Made by a program: the position numbers and the translations under genes. A stretch of 64,000 bases of DNA from positions 248,001 through 312,000 of the forward strand of contig VZRS01010758.1 of NCBI GenBank assembly GCA_013398055.1. Reading direction: 5' to 3'. Shown here piece by piece: positions 1 through 12,900 of the stretch; within the stretch, counting starts at the first letter, position 1, and each line of letters begins with the position of its first letter. The notes below the pieces were generated by a model, which worked only from the letters and a program-made list of their open reading frames with translations, ran no database searches and had not been told where the DNA came from. This stretch comes from Ifrita kowaldi. Lineage: Eukaryota; Chordata; Aves; Passeriformes; Cinclosomatidae.

Positions 1-597
1 AGGATGATCTTGAACTCTTCTCAGTCTATCTTTCCATGTGATTCTAAGATCGGAGAAAGGTGCAAGACATATGAGCTAATCTCTGACAAGAGAAGCTCCC
101 ATCTTGTGTTGCCAGTTTTAAGGTAGCAGTGCCACGGAGGCTTACCCAAAGTATAGGTAACAGAGCAATTTCAATTTTTCTATGAGTCACAGAGAGTGCA
201 TCACCTCTTTCTCAGTTCAGTCATATCTGCACAGCACTTATTTCTGCAGTGAAGACATACACCTGGCAATTACTTTGTGCCTAGCAGCTTCGGTTTTTAT
301 AATCCCAAATAATAAGTGTGAAAAAAAGTATCCTATGTGAAGATAGAATGGGGGTCTCCATTACCCTTGCAAATGTTCAATTCTTGTTTCAACTCCCAGG
401 ATCTGGAAGTGTCTTTATCAACTGGTTAAACAGTTTTTAATTTAATTTTTTTTAAACTTCATTGTTTTTCACCTTTACTCTGTCTTCTCACATGAGTTGT
501 TAAGCAAAAAGGGACACAGGAGTAAAGTACCTCTGCTGGGCAACACCCTGTTCACGTATAACTATCTCAATACTTTTCAGCTTCTTCTCATTTCAAA
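1..597. other. Non-coding flank, nothing recognised
   Basis: AT-rich unique sequence. I see no repeat family, splice-bounded open frame or RNA gene in it. Confidence 0.5.
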
Positions 598-652
598 ATC
601 ATAGGCTCATAGAACAGCTTGTGTTGGAAGAAACCTTGTAAGATCATATGGT
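598..652 (-). mobile_element. CR1 LINE 3' tail fragment
   Basis: The plus strand reads ATCATAGGCTCATAGAACAG and then a diverged GTTGGAAG-AAACCTTG-AAGATCAT. This matches the reverse complement of the CR1 3' end, whose sense strand ends in ATTCTATGAT repeats, so the element lies on the minus strand with its 3' end to the left. Only about 55 bases are recognisable and similarity fades after the AAGATCAT block. It is an old, heavily 5'-truncated copy with no coding capacity. Confidence 0.75.
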
Positions 653-3167
653 AGACCTGAAATCTCACTCTGTCTTAAAATGTGCCATAAATCTGTCATT
701 TGAAGACCTTCCCTTTTGTTGCTTCTTCCCAAGACAGAATTGCTTTAGCTGAAAATCAGCGTGGAGCTGAAGGAGATGGGAGCCTTTCCGAATCATGGCA
801 TTGTTGATGTTTTCAGTATTACTCTGTATCCAGTTAATTAAAAAGCAGTTTTACTGGGCCACTTCTTAATCGACTGCTTCACATTTGCACATGAAGCAGA
901 GGTTTAGAGTGACCTGTCCACAGTGATACCCTAGTCCTTTTCCTTGGTGGTTAACAGCTAATTTCAAAGCAGTAATGTGCATGAAAACTCAGACTATTCT
1001 CTCTGAAGTCCATTAGCCTGTATCTATCACCAGTATTTTCATTTGCCACTGTGCTGCCTGGTGCTTTCATTCTGGCCTGCGTGAATTTCATGCTTTGCTC
1101 CACCCAAGCATAAGGCTGGGGGCCAGCGGGGAACGGCAGAGGCAAACAAATCTCCCATGAGTGAGCTTCAAATATTTAAAGGAAAGACCAGGACCTACTG
1201 TAGAGGTAAACCTGACTTTTTTCCCCTCTGTGGGTCTGACACACATGCCTGCTCTGATAAAGCCACTTCCAGATACCTACAAAATCAGTAGTTACATCAA
1301 GTGAAGGAGCTGGCCCAGCATGTGTTCACAGCTGTTCTGAGCTTTTCATATCCCTAAACTATCATTTCTTTGCACTGCATTTTCCCTTTTCTTCATTCCC
1401 CTGCTTCCTTCTTTTACTGTGTGAGAACAGAGGTCTGGGTAATCCATTTGTCATTTTTTCATTCTAGGTCTCAATTATTCTTTCTAACCTGCTTTTCTTT
1501 TCTGTCAGCATTCCCTCTTGCTCCTAATCTTTTGTTTTCTTCCATCTCCTATCTGCCCAAGACTGATTTAAATAAATCTACAGGAAAGTAACGTGAATGG
1601 GACTTTTGCCTGCAAAATGAAAAGCAAGTGCACTGCTGGCGCTGCATTTCTGCATCTTAAGCGCTGCTAAAAGCTACACTCACATGATCAGAAAGTGCAT
1701 ATATCTGGAGACAAGGAGGAAAGCTGACTTGAGCTTTGTGTCCCTCATAGAAGCAGCAGCCTGAACCATATCCATGAAAGGTGCTCAAATGACTCCTTGA
1801 AAATATCTCCATCAACTGAAGTATTTAATACTGAGGATCACATGACAAGTGAAATGGGCAATCCCACATTTCAGTCTCCTAAACTTTCTAATTAAGTATC
1901 TTTCTCTGCAATGTTTCTGTGACTGCTTTTTCTGAACCAGCAATGTCTCTCTCAAACCTCTTTCACTGTACGTTTTGTCTCTTTCTCTAAGGCTTTGCTT
2001 CCCATATTGTGAACACTTCTCTGGCTTCTTAGCTTTTCCCTTTACCTAAAGTCTCCTTCAGCTTGGGAAGACGTTGTGCCATTGTGCATTGCTAAACAAT
2101 TGGCATTCTCTGATGTGTTAACACTGTGCTGCTGTTGAACCAGGAGTGCTGGACAGCAGAAGGATTTCTGCCCAGAGCTGGAAGAGCAAGGCCCTGAGCA
2201 CAGGCCTTCATGTTCTTTGGTCATAGTTTTTAACTCTTAATTTTCAGCCATCGATCTGTGACTCTCCTTGCACTTCTCTGTGAAGTACAGTCTGAGGGCA
2301 AAAGCAGAGCAACACAGACAAGTCAGGAAGCTCCTTTCCCTGAGAAGCTACCACTGGCCTGAATGGATAAACAAGGACATATAACAGTGCAGTATCAGTA
2401 TATCAGGAGGCAACCTGGGACACTGCACCGGTAGTTAGCCGGAAAGCATTTTGTTTAACCAATAGATGTAAAAATGCTCTTAAAGTTAAGCACACACTGA
2501 TGAGTCAAAATTAGCCAGAAATTAGAAACCAACCATGGGATGTTTTGCGATTACATATATATCTATGCTGGGACCTGTTTCTTTTAATTTGCATATGTTT
2601 ATGTATTTAAGAGATATTCATAAGCAAATCCTCTCTCGCCTACATGTTTATTTTCTTAATGAAAACATGCTGTAATTTGTTGCTTTATTTTCTGGACTTT
2701 TATTTGTCAGATACAAGAATTTTTGATCGTTTTCTTATGTCCTTGTTTCTGTATTTCCTTCTGCTTTTATTTTATGATTTAAGAAGATGAAAAACTATCA
2801 ACAAAAGATATCTAGGTACCGTCTGAATTGATTATTATAACAGGAAGCAAATCTACCAGTCACCTTACTATACGTTCCCAGCAAATACTAATAACTGCTT
2901 GTATGCATAATAAAAATGGAAATGTATAAAACATTGTATATAGAACAGTACAGCAATGAAAAATATCCCTCTAGACTTACACTGTTACTGTCTCAATGAA
3001 GTTGAGATCCTCTTTTCACCACTAATTTAGCAGCACAAAACCCCAGAATCCTTGCAGTCCCACACTGTGCCTCAGAAATGCCTGTGTACACAGACTGTGT
3101 TTCTTTAATCAGTGTAAATTCACTCTGCAATTTTCTCTCCACACTGCTACCCCCTTGAGCAACAGTT
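653..3167. other. Non-coding stretch, nothing recognised
   Basis: About 2.5 kb of AT-rich unique sequence. The ORFs of 60-73 codons here have no protein-like character and no convincing splice-site pair. Confidence 0.45.
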
Positions 3168-3208
3168 TAATAAATAAATAAATAAACAAACAAATAAATA
3201 AATGAAAT
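3168..3208. repeat. (AAAT)n microsatellite
   Basis: AATA/AAAT tetranucleotide units run for about 40 bases, interrupted by two AAAC units in the middle. It is a simple sequence repeat with no associated mobile-element tail. Confidence 0.9.
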
Positions 3209-3464
3209 CTGTTTAGCTACTCCCCGAGTTGAGTGCAGCCAGACATCCTCTCCAGGTCTTTAGGTAGACGAGCAACCATGCTGACTCCAGTGACTCACAT
3301 ACTTGTAATTATGTGCACACAGGGAATCTACATCCTTAATTTGTTTTTTGCCTCCTGTGGTGTTTAAATCATGAGTTGCGGGTTTGGGGTTTTTTTTAAC
3401 TTGCTTGTTGTTCTAGTCAGGTCTTGGCAAGTTTTCCTTTTCCCTGTTCTAGCTGGCTTTTCAG

Positions 3465-3522
3465 GTGCTCCAACAAAGTATAGGGTTCCCACCAGAGTTC
3501 TTAAAGAAGAAAGATTTCCAGG
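3465..3522 (+). CDS. Candidate internal exon, product unknown
   Basis: A 58-base segment lies between a strong acceptor (pyrimidine-rich tract ending GGCTTTTCAG at 3464) and a near-consensus donor (CCAGG|GTGAGT at 3523). Two of three frames are open. One starts in phase 0 and reads VLQQSIGFPPEFLKKKDFQ. The other starts after two bases and reads APTKYRVPTRVLKEERFP. The AAGAAGAAAG run inside resembles an exonic splicing enhancer. I found no partner exon on this strand nearby. A chance pseudo-exon is the main alternative. Confidence 0.2.
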
Positions 3523-5337
3523 GTGAGTATGCTATATCAATAAATGAAACCCAACCTTTTAAAAATTACACTGTCAGAAAAACCCATTAGGCTTTAAAAG
3601 AGTTGAAGTAAACATTAGATTTTAATATCTACTGCTGCTTAGATTTTTCTGAACTGAAAATCCCCAGTGAGCACTTAAAACTTCATTACTACACTGAAAG
3701 GTTGTGAAAGGCTATTTAAAGGTTTTCAATTTTGCTGAAGTCTAGAGGTTATTACAGCTTGAAAGAATACAAACCCTAATATTACATGGAATGAAAGGAA
3801 TCAAATTTATGTTCTCATCTCCCCTGTAGTTTAATCCAGTTCTATTAGATTCAATGGAGAAAATCAGGGTAGGCTGAAATATTTTAGAGGGCTGATGAAA
3901 AATAATATTTGGTCATCATAGAAAACATTTCTGTCTATTACTCACACTCTAAAGGATATTGCTATCTCTCAATCCCACAATCACAATTTACAGTGTTATC
4001 AGCCTCCTGCTCAGAAACCCATGGACTATGACCTGCGTCAGAGTCACACCAAAATTTCCAGAATTACAAACAAAAAAATATTGAGGACATCTGACTTCAT
4101 CTCAAACTGAGGTTATCTATAACTTGATATGGAGTCTTGCATTAGAAATATTTTAAGCTCTTTTCCTCCTCACTTAATTTGGGAGAGACTATTGGATGAC
4201 TCAAAAACTATGGGCTATCATCATATTAGACAGATAGAAGCTGACCAAACAGTGCAACAGGAATTAGGACAAAGCACTTTTATACTCGTCTACTGAGCAG
4301 TCCATCAGATTCCAGGTTTTGTCAGTCCTAAAGTGTTAAATGAAGAAGCACATGTCCTGGTGTGCAGCTGTGGCTGTGTGAAGACCTGTTCATCTCCACT
4401 CTACTGGGACTGGAGAGATCAGCTGTCCATGTTTTGCATTTTGGCGCTCTAGACTTCCCAGGGTCTCACAACTGAAAGGGAGAGGTACCCAGCTGCACAG
4501 ATTTATGCCAATCTGTGTTATTTTAGCATAAAACAGTAAAAAGAACTTAGAGTTCTGCTTGGTACAACCCATACCTGAATGTCTTTATGCTGGCATTTCT
4601 ACCTTGAACCCACGTATTTTCATTTATTTTAAAACATACTGAGTGCTAATTGCTTAAATGCTTGTACACAACTATAGCTATGTTGGCTTATATGCTAAAA
4701 GGTAAAAATCCCCCAACTAACTAGCACTCTGCATCTAAAGAATGCTCTTAGTAGACACTTAGTCCCTACAACAGGAAATAAAATTACTAGACTATCTTTT
4801 AATGTCAGAGGCATATCATCCTCTTAGACATAGCAGCCATGGTGCAGTTGAGAAAGGGGGGACCAAAAAGAAGTCTTGGTGATTTTTCTGCCTTCATTTG
4901 CCTGCTGCTTTGGGATGCAGCAGGAAGATCAGCCCACAAGGTGGCTGTGTGATATGCTGGTTATCTCCCTCCTCGAAAGACTGCTCTTGGGTATATATGG
5001 TATATATTCAGACTCTCCACTGCTGCTCCTCCACCAAGCTCTCAGTAAGACCAGTCCAGAAGATGAGTACTCCCTACCAACAGCACTATCCTGATTGAGT
5101 TTCATATGTCCTTCTATCTACACCTTTTTTACAATGCTGTTCTTCAGTGTTCCTCTTTGAGATGTTCAGTTCGGGTGCTAGAAGTGTTAACAGTCCTATA
5201 CCAAGGCAATCTGTGCTTTTGGCTTCTTCTCCCAACCCTTTGCATCACCTATTAGCCCTCTAACTCCTTCAGAAATCACTCGATTCGTAATGCTACACAT
5301 GCACAAACCACCAAGTAAGCATAAAGTGGTTCAGGGA
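3523..5337. other. Non-coding stretch, nothing recognised
   Basis: AT-rich unique sequence. Overlapping short frames around 4876-5098 have no splice context and no family resemblance. Confidence 0.45.
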
Positions 5338-5515
5338 CTCACAGAACAAAGTAGCTGGAAGGGATCTCCAGAGGTCTTCTGGTGAAGCTCCCGCTCAAAG
5401 AGAGTACATCAAAGGAAGGAGGCTCAAGATCTCTTCAGCTTGAGTTTTGGGTCTCTGGCATGGGGATACGACTGTCTCTGCAGGCCTCTGGGAGAAAAAG
5501 AGTATTTCTCTATAT
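5338..5515 (-). mobile_element. Diverged CR1 LINE 3' fragment
   Basis: The plus strand holds AGCTGGAAGGGATCTCCAGAGGTC followed by a block like the CR1 GCTCCCGCTCAAAG stretch. After that come degraded equivalents of the TGAGTTTTGGGT, GGGGATAC and AGGCCTCTGGG segments of the element, up to about 5515. The order and orientation correspond to the antisense of a CR1 3' region, so the element is on the minus strand. It is old, with many indels, and the short frames across it are not functional. Confidence 0.65.
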
Positions 5516-6742
5516 TTTTTTATATAGGAGGATCTCCACTTGTAAGGTCAGAGAAAGACATACATTTCCAGCAATTATTTCCTGTCTTGAAACACAGACG
5601 GTATATGAATAGGCAGAAAGATACTATCAACTGTGCTCAATGAGGTTTTAAGATGCAAATTACTCTTCAAATTCAAATCTTAATATCATTCACTTGGGAG
5701 AATCACAGCTTATACTTAATATGTGGACAGAAACTTATATTGCCACTGGCTGCTACAAAAATCACTTATTCAACACAGCATCTCAAAATATTCATCAACA
5801 TTTCAGAATTAATGCATCTTCTACATCATTGTAATACGTCTTTAAATTTTTATTAAGTAAATAAGATTTCTGCCCTTTGTTGCTAGGAGAGTTAATCTTC
5901 ATGTTTTTGCCATATAATAAGTGCCAGAGCACAGATCCTGCATTTTCCTTTATTTTTGTTTAGAGACAAGATATAAAAAGGCATTAATTTCTTAAATATT
6001 GGCATGTGTGCAGTTTTCACCATTCCTGTAAAGGTCAGTGAATGTGCTGTCAGTGGAGTAGAAGAAAATAAGTGCTCCTTTGCCCAGGAAGGCAGGTGTT
6101 ATTTGAATCATTCTTGTTAGGCAATTTTCATCTTCCCTTGAATTTATTACTTGTGTCAGCATCAGCGACAATAAATCAAGCACAAGTTGCTTGTCCGCAT
6201 GGACAATTCTGTTGTCTCATATCGTGGGAAGCTAATGAGGAGGAGGAAATGGCACCGTGTGGGTGATGCAAGTATGCATGCTTCTGTGGGGAGGGGGTGA
6301 GGGCATTATTTGTCCCAGCTCCCAACTCTTCCAGGGCCAGAGGAACCGATTATGAGTTTCTTTAGCACCATGAACTTCTCTGCCCAGAAACTTCTCAGCT
6401 GTGGAGTCCAGGTTAAGCTAGTATAAATAAAGATTTTGGGAGATTCTAACCTATAAGCAGCCCTTTGGGATTACAGAGGAATACAAATTTTATATTAGCA
6501 TAAATGAAATGCATGTCCTATAATACCACACAAGGATCACATTAACTTACAGCCCTCAAAAGTTCTCAGGTGTTTAGGGAAGCCACAGCTTTGCTCAGTT
6601 AGACCTGAGTCTTACCCAGTACCATGCTGCTGTCAGTGGCTACCTAACCAGCAACAAGTTTTCTTTTAGCCTGGCACTGTTTCAGGTCTTTCCTTAGAGC
6701 CCTAAGTGAGCACAAACCAAGTCATGAGCTCAATGACCTCTG
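5516..6742. other. Non-coding stretch, nothing recognised
   Basis: AT-rich unique sequence with no repeat or splice-bounded frame that I can support. Confidence 0.45.
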
Positions 6743-6828
6743 AGGGGTTTTTTGGGAGGGGGTGTTTAGTTGGATTTTGTTTGTTTATTTGGTTTTAGTT
6801 TCATTTTGGGTTTGTTTTGCTTTACTTT
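6743..6828. repeat. G/T-rich low-complexity tract
   Basis: About 85 bases composed almost wholly of G and T in irregular GTTTT/GGTTTT units, with one GGGAGGGGG run near its left end. It gives a spurious K/N-rich reading frame on the opposite strand. It is low-complexity sequence with no identified source element. Confidence 0.7.
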
Positions 6829-8908
6829 TATGCCTACAGCAGGTTTACTGTCTTTTAAAAAAAGTAAAGCAAGCAACATCTCTGTTGATACCCTATTATA
6901 ATTTGCAAATAAGAAACTTTGTGTTTTATGCTTATATGTCCTCATTAAACTGAATTGAGAGATACGCAGTTTCAGGATGTTTTCCCTGTCCCTTGTGGTG
7001 TTTCTAGAATATGGTCTCAAAATACACACTTCAGAATTAACAGTGGCTGAATGGTTAATAAATGCAAAAATGTGTCCCAGATTTAAACATGGACTGCAGC
7101 AGATACCCCCATAGCTTCCTCAGAGAAAAGTGGTAGAACTTACAATACTTGAAATATTTCTTCAACGAATTTTAAAATGGCAAACTAATGCATACACTCA
7201 CACAGAGAAATGTAAATGCAGTCAGCATTACTGGGCTGACTTTACTATACAAAACTCCATCAACACTAGCTCCATAAACACTCTTTTTACTGAGGAATCA
7301 GCAGTTTCTTAACCCATCCAAATGCTTTAGCAGGAGATGTTTCTCTCATCAATGCTCAAATAGTACTTTCAGGAAGCGCAGAGAGAAGTCTGAGAATGCA
7401 TCCAGGATGAGCCTTCGGCACCACACTTGGTCTGGAGCACACATTTTGTTAACTCAGGATACTGATTCTCTGTGTTATGCTGTCACACAGGTTCCAGAGT
7501 GTGACTTAGAGGGGCATGGCTTTAAGGGGTTAAACATATAATGATGACATACTGAAGTTTCTAACGCTAATGTTTAAATGGAATTTAGTTGATTAATGAG
7601 GTCTTTAATTCGCAGTCGCTAAAACTTTTTTTAATCTTCCTTGCAGTCTGCAGTACTTTCAAAGACACCATCATCTCATTATGTATAATCACAGAGTGCT
7701 CATGAAAGAAGAGTATGCAGAAAATGACAAAATCCCCAAGTTATTAATGTGCAAATATTCAAAGTAAAGTGAAAATTATTTATAAAAAACCACTCTGAAA
7801 TGTTGTAATGTCATTTGTACAATTTCAGAGTGGAAAAATATAAACAGAAAGGATGCAATCTTACTTTTTATCTTTTTCTAATATTTGCTATGCCAAGGAT
7901 TAATTTCAAGGAAAATATATATCTTCTTTTTAGACAGCTGCTGCTTTGAGACTTAAAAGAATACTTAGAGAAGACAATTTGTTTTAAAAGAGTAAGACTA
8001 TAAACACTGCATAATGACCTGTTAATGATATTGTAAATCTGTTTCTTAAGAAACATATTTAACTGCTGATTTTAGAACTAATGATTAGATTTACATTAAA
8101 ATATAGTCTACTCTCTCAATTTCTGTTCTCACATTCAAAGGTGTCCTTTTTCTCTGGAAATATGTTGATACAGAATCATGGCAATAACCTGGTTTTTAAG
8201 CTTCTGTGTTTCAGGTATTAAAATAATAAAGAGAAAGACAGCACATGAATGTCATAACATCAAATTTAACAAAATCGAGGGCAGTTCCTTTCTACATGAT
8301 GAACATTTAACCTACAGAAGACTTGATAAATAAAAGGTATCTTGGAGGCAAAAGAGTAGGTTTCAGCCTGCAGCTGTTGGAAGCAGACAGGAGCCCTATT
8401 AAGGCATACGGAGTTACACCAAATGAAACAAGGATCTGGTCAGGGTTTGTCATGGTTGGAGTAACGCAAGTTGCAGCCTTGAGAAAGAAAAAAAAGATTT
8501 GAAGCCCAGAAAAATAAAGAGTTTGCTGAATGTTACTGTCATGAAGCTGTTTGCTGGCATTTGTTTGCTTATCTGGCAGTCAGATTTAATTTTTGGAAGG
8601 TATCACTTGACATGCCCAGGTGTAGGGCTCAGATTTCTAGGGTTTTTTACTTCCCAAACATAGCAAGTGTACACACCTTACCTTGATGCAGATCTCCACC
8701 ATGCTTCTTAGTGAGGCCAAAAGAAAAGAGAGGTATGAAGGGTTGTAATTTGGAAATAATTTTAGATGCTACAGGGTTTTGAAGACCTTTGAAAAGCGTT
8801 CTGAGTTTCATGTAACACCGTTTCTTCAAAGCAATGAATATCTTAAATTAGTGTTGCTTGAGAACATTTCAAGATGAATTTCTCTGTAAATTAATTTCTT
8901 GTGCATTT
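6829..8908. other. Non-coding; possible 3' UTR at right end
   Basis: AT-rich unique sequence. If the minus-strand reading frame ending at 8909 is real, the right part would be its 3' UTR. A minus-strand ATTAAA (8585-8590 on this strand as TTTAAT), about 320 bases past the stop, is the only polyadenylation-like hexamer I noted close by. Confidence 0.35.
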
Positions 8909-9076
8909 TTAACTGCTTTTGGCTTGAAGTAATTTAATCAGAGTCTGTAATCTTCTATCAGTTATCGTGCCAACCCATAATGTTCCTTTACACTTCAATG
9001 GAGTCCCCAAGTATGCTTCCAGCCTATTGAGAGAACGCACGCTAGGTGCTGCTGGTCCTAAACTTCGTTTCCATGT
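8909..9076 (-). CDS. Candidate terminal exon of unknown gene
   Basis: The minus strand shows a good acceptor (CTCTTTGCTTTTCAG, exon starting at 9076). It is followed by 55 codons in phase 0 and a TAA at 8909-8911. The other two frames stop quickly. The peptide begins TWKRSLGPAAPSVRSLNRLE, has AYLGTPLKCKG and WVGTITDRRLQTLIK in the middle, and ends LLQAKSS. It carries several CpG dinucleotides, unlike the AT-rich flanks. Its phase matches the candidate exon upstream (9843-9958). I do not recognise the protein. Frames of this length also arise by chance here, so the call rests on splice signals and phase. Confidence 0.35.
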   Translation of the reverse strand, partial: TWKRSLGPAAPSVRSLNRLEAYLGTPLKCKGTLWVGTITDRRLQTLIKLLQAKSS

Positions 9077-9842
9077 CTGAAAAGCAAAGAGATAATTGAA
9101 ATAGGTCAATGTCAACTTGAAGTACTCTATTTTTCTCATTATATGCTTTGAGGATAACATAGCCTCACAGAATCTTTAAGTTCTATATTCTGTTGATAGT
9201 TTTTTCATGTCTCAGCAGAGATTGGTTTGAAAATATGGAGATTCCCTAGATAGGAACATGTCTGTCATCTTAAAATATGAAATAACTTAAAAAAAAAATC
9301 CTGATTGTGCAGACCGGTTGCGTAAAAATATTGTTTCCGGCTGTAATTTTTATTTGTTGTTTATGGCAATTTAAAATGGGCTTTTGCCACAAATCCTAGG
9401 TGGAAACTATCAATCTTTCTGTCATAAAGTAAAACAATGCTTCACCCCTTTTGTGTGACCCTGGTGCTATAATATTTTTCTAATTAAGATCGCCATAAAA
9501 TTCATATTTCTTCTACTTCCTCCTCCACATCCCACTTCCAATTTTCTCTCAGAATAAGAAGGCTACTGTTTCTGTCTAGTACAAACATAAATCAATTCTT
9601 AGCAAGTAGCCTAGTGTGATATCTATTAACTTGTCACCAGGGATAAAATTTATTTAAAAGTTAAGAAGTGTTTTACAATATAAAATTCTACCCAGTGCTG
9701 TTGTGAATAGCATATGCTTCCTCAATAAGGTACTTTTTCAGGCACCACTTCTAGAAAAGTAATCTACTGATCCTAGAATACTGAATGAAATTCACAAACC
9801 ATGAACATCTTTAGTGATTAGTGTCTCAAGACTAACAGTTAC

Positions 9843-9958
9843 TTTTCTGGACAGCTTGCCTTGTATTATGTCAACCAAGTTTTCCATTGTTTTGCTCTCC
9901 CTTCCTTTTTTCATGTTTTCCCAAACAAGCAAGTGGATCACATCTTTTGGATAGGGCC
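9843..9958 (-). CDS. Candidate internal exon of unknown gene
   Basis: This 116-base minus-strand segment follows a strong acceptor (CTTTTTATTTTTCTTAG) and ends at a fair donor (GAAAA|GTAACT). After two bases completing a split codon it reads PYPKDVIHLLVWENMKKG and then a helix-like TMENLVDIIQGKLSRK. It ends in phase 0, as the next exon (9076) requires, and starts in phase 1, as the previous candidate (24819-24855) leaves it. Weaker donors further on (GAT|GTTCAT, ATG|GTTTGT) could lengthen it. The product is unrecognised; it resembles a helical-repeat protein only in general composition. Confidence 0.35.
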
Positions 9959-12900
9959 CTAAGAAAAATAAAAAGCATGTGAATACTGCAAATAATTTTC
10001 TGATAAAAATTGTGGCATGGAACTTGGCTAATTGCATTTTTCTTTTCTCTAAGCTTTGGAGTAATTTGATTTTAGTTGCACAAATATGAATGCATTTGTT
10101 AATCAACTCTGACATGTCCAAAGCTGTGTGAGATATCTTCTCATATTTTCTAAGCTGATTTGAAAAACTCTTTTTGGAGGAAATACCTCGCTTGATAGGT
10201 GTACAGAATAAAATAGGATAAAATACGCATTACATAATTTGTTTTTCAAGTCACAGCACTTCTATATTTCTGTTTACCTGTTCATTAATATCTAATAAGA
10301 AAGAAAAAAGGGAAAAAGACACAGAAATCACAGGTAAAAGAAAACAAATGACAATAAACCAGCATTTCAGCATATTACATGCAAAAAGGAAGAAAAGAGT
10401 TCATCTCCAAAGACATACACGAATCCTTTCAAAGATAACAAGCATAAAGAAAATTGTTGGCATTGCATGTTAGAGTTCTCTTTAAAATCCCAACCGTTTG
10501 TAAAGGAGAAAATATCATTGTATTTTTCCAATTCCATGAACCACCCTGTGTTAACTTCTCCTCAGAGATACGTTGGATAGGTCATTTAGGAGTTTTGCAT
10601 AAAATGGAATGTTTCAGATTTCCCTTATCTAAGTATGATTCATTTAGCCACTAAAATTGCTATTGAAAACCATTTTGCATCATTAGCCAGTATTACTAAA
10701 TCATCCGGCATGCTTGGAAAACACAACCCTGGGAAAACATATGTTCATGTGAAGCGCTTTTGATAAGCTGTTATAAAGAGAGTTCCAGTACATAAACCCA
10801 TAACTCTTGCCTGTAAAATGAAATATGCAACAAGTAGGCCAAATCTTGATTATATCTCTGATATTAAAGCCACAATTTTGGTGGATTTTGCCACGTAGTA
10901 ATTATGCCATCTGTGATGGAACCCTTTAAACTCCTCTGCTGTCTTCTGTATTAAGTGAGAAAGAGCCATTTTTATGGTTTGCTTTCATTTAATATTTAGC
11001 TTTTGGTTTAGACAGTCTAGTTCATGATTTCGGGCCTGGCCTAGGAATAAGGGGTTCTCAGGTTTTCCTTTCAGCCCCCAGACCTCTGCCCAGTAAACCA
11101 TACTGCAGCTCTGGGATGAGGGCCTGCTCCCTATGTCACTGCAGCGATCAGACCAGAAACCTGCCAGCAACTCCACAGAATTTCCCGGTTAACAGAGTAT
11201 GGTGAATACCTATCTTCCTTCCTCATAACAGTCAAGCAAGGCAAGAACTACAATAAAAAATTTTACCAGCAACCAGTTGCCAGTTTCTTCGAAAAACCAT
11301 ACTGATTCTTTACTGGAAAAAGACACAGGAGATCCAAAGATATGTGTACATGTTCCTTCGACTATATGACCCAAGTTCTTTAAAAAACAATAGGGGCTCC
11401 TTTCCGGAAACCCAGTTAATTAATTGGCATAATTTATGCCTTGCAGGCTTTTGCATATTAATAAAAAGACAGAGCATTTCCATAATATCACAGGGACTGA
11501 AGTGGTTGGGCATTTAGAGGCAGGTCTGCTTCAAACAGTTCCTGTCCCATCCATCTGTCCTTTCCAATGGCTTGCTCCTGGCCGTGAATCATTGTGTCCC
11601 TGCTGCTGCATTTGTGTCCATGTGGTGTGGTAGGCTGGAGGAACTTGATTCAGCTGAGGAATATTCTTTAGAAGAAAGTAATCAAGAGCGTTTGCTTTCC
11701 AGCCTCCTTCACTTTTTTCCTGGAAAAAATCAGCTGTGCCAGCATGGGACTGTGGGATGAGGAGAGAGGCATGAAACACAGGGCAAGAGCCAGCAGCAGG
11801 GGCAGCTACTGCTTGTGCTAGTGTGCCCGCCAGGGAGTTGCTCAGCATGCTGTGCCCACAGCACCCTGCCTGTCACCTATTTGATTTTCACCATCCTCTC
11901 TCTAAGTGAAGTTCTGTCTCTTTCCTTGTGTTCCTCAACAAGCAACTCCTCAATGTGCAAAGCTCCACTCACCACTAGCATCTCTATTGCTCTTTTCCTC
12001 GTTGCACAGGGAGAAGCTCTAGCACATGCTCAGGCAAGTCAGCAGAAATAACCATCCTTCCGTCTGGTCAGAGGCATCGGTGAGGTCATAGCTGCCGGCA
12101 AGCCTTTCTTCGCTGCCTTGATCCACCAGCAAAACAAATCTCTCACAAAACCCAGTCACATATAGCAAACCCACCATTCATCTTCCTCTCCCAAAGATAT
12201 CACAAGGACATTTGGAAATTAACCTGAATGGTCATTAAGCATCTTTCTGACACAGGGCAAAGATCATTCTCAGCAGCAGGTAGCACACACAGGTTGTCAA
12301 TGAGGTGCCCTTGCAAAGGAAACAGAAGTGAGGTGTTAAAGCCTTCATGAATGAAGCACTTCCTAAAGCACTTTCCCTTGCATTACATGGGTCCTTCATG
12401 GCAGAAGGGAGCTAGCATGACTTGGTCCCTTCAGCGTGGGCAGGGAGGATCCTGTCAGCAGCACTTCGCAAGGCAAGTTGCTTTGTAAGGCAAGTAAGCA
12501 GTGCTCTAGCAGGCAGCCACTCATCACTTTAGAAATATTACCAGCACAGAGAGCTAATTTGAAATAGCCATAAGCAGTGAGAAAATGCTCAGAAACCTCA
12601 GTGTCTGCTCTGCCTAACTCTCAGACAAGCTGCGGAGGTAAAGAAGTGGGATACCTCAGGCCAAGAGCAAGCTGCTGCCAAAAAGTTTTAAAGGCTAAAA
12701 TGACCCTTCTGGTGTCTCATTGGTCCCCGCAGCACCAAAGTGAGACAGAGACAGGCGACAGCTGATGAAAAGTACAACACTCTTTTATCTAACCTGTGAG
12801 TCATCAAAACAGTTTTATGCCCTGGCTTCTGGTGAGAATAACTCCTAGACAAAGCTGACAATGATAGACAAACCATGTTTGCTGGAGACTATCACCTCTC

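Noticed and set aside
11267..11312. Minus-strand 46-nt exon-like segment reading ESVWFFEETGNWLL
   Set aside because: Its end phase does not match the start phase of 9843-9958, and its start does not fit 24819-24855.
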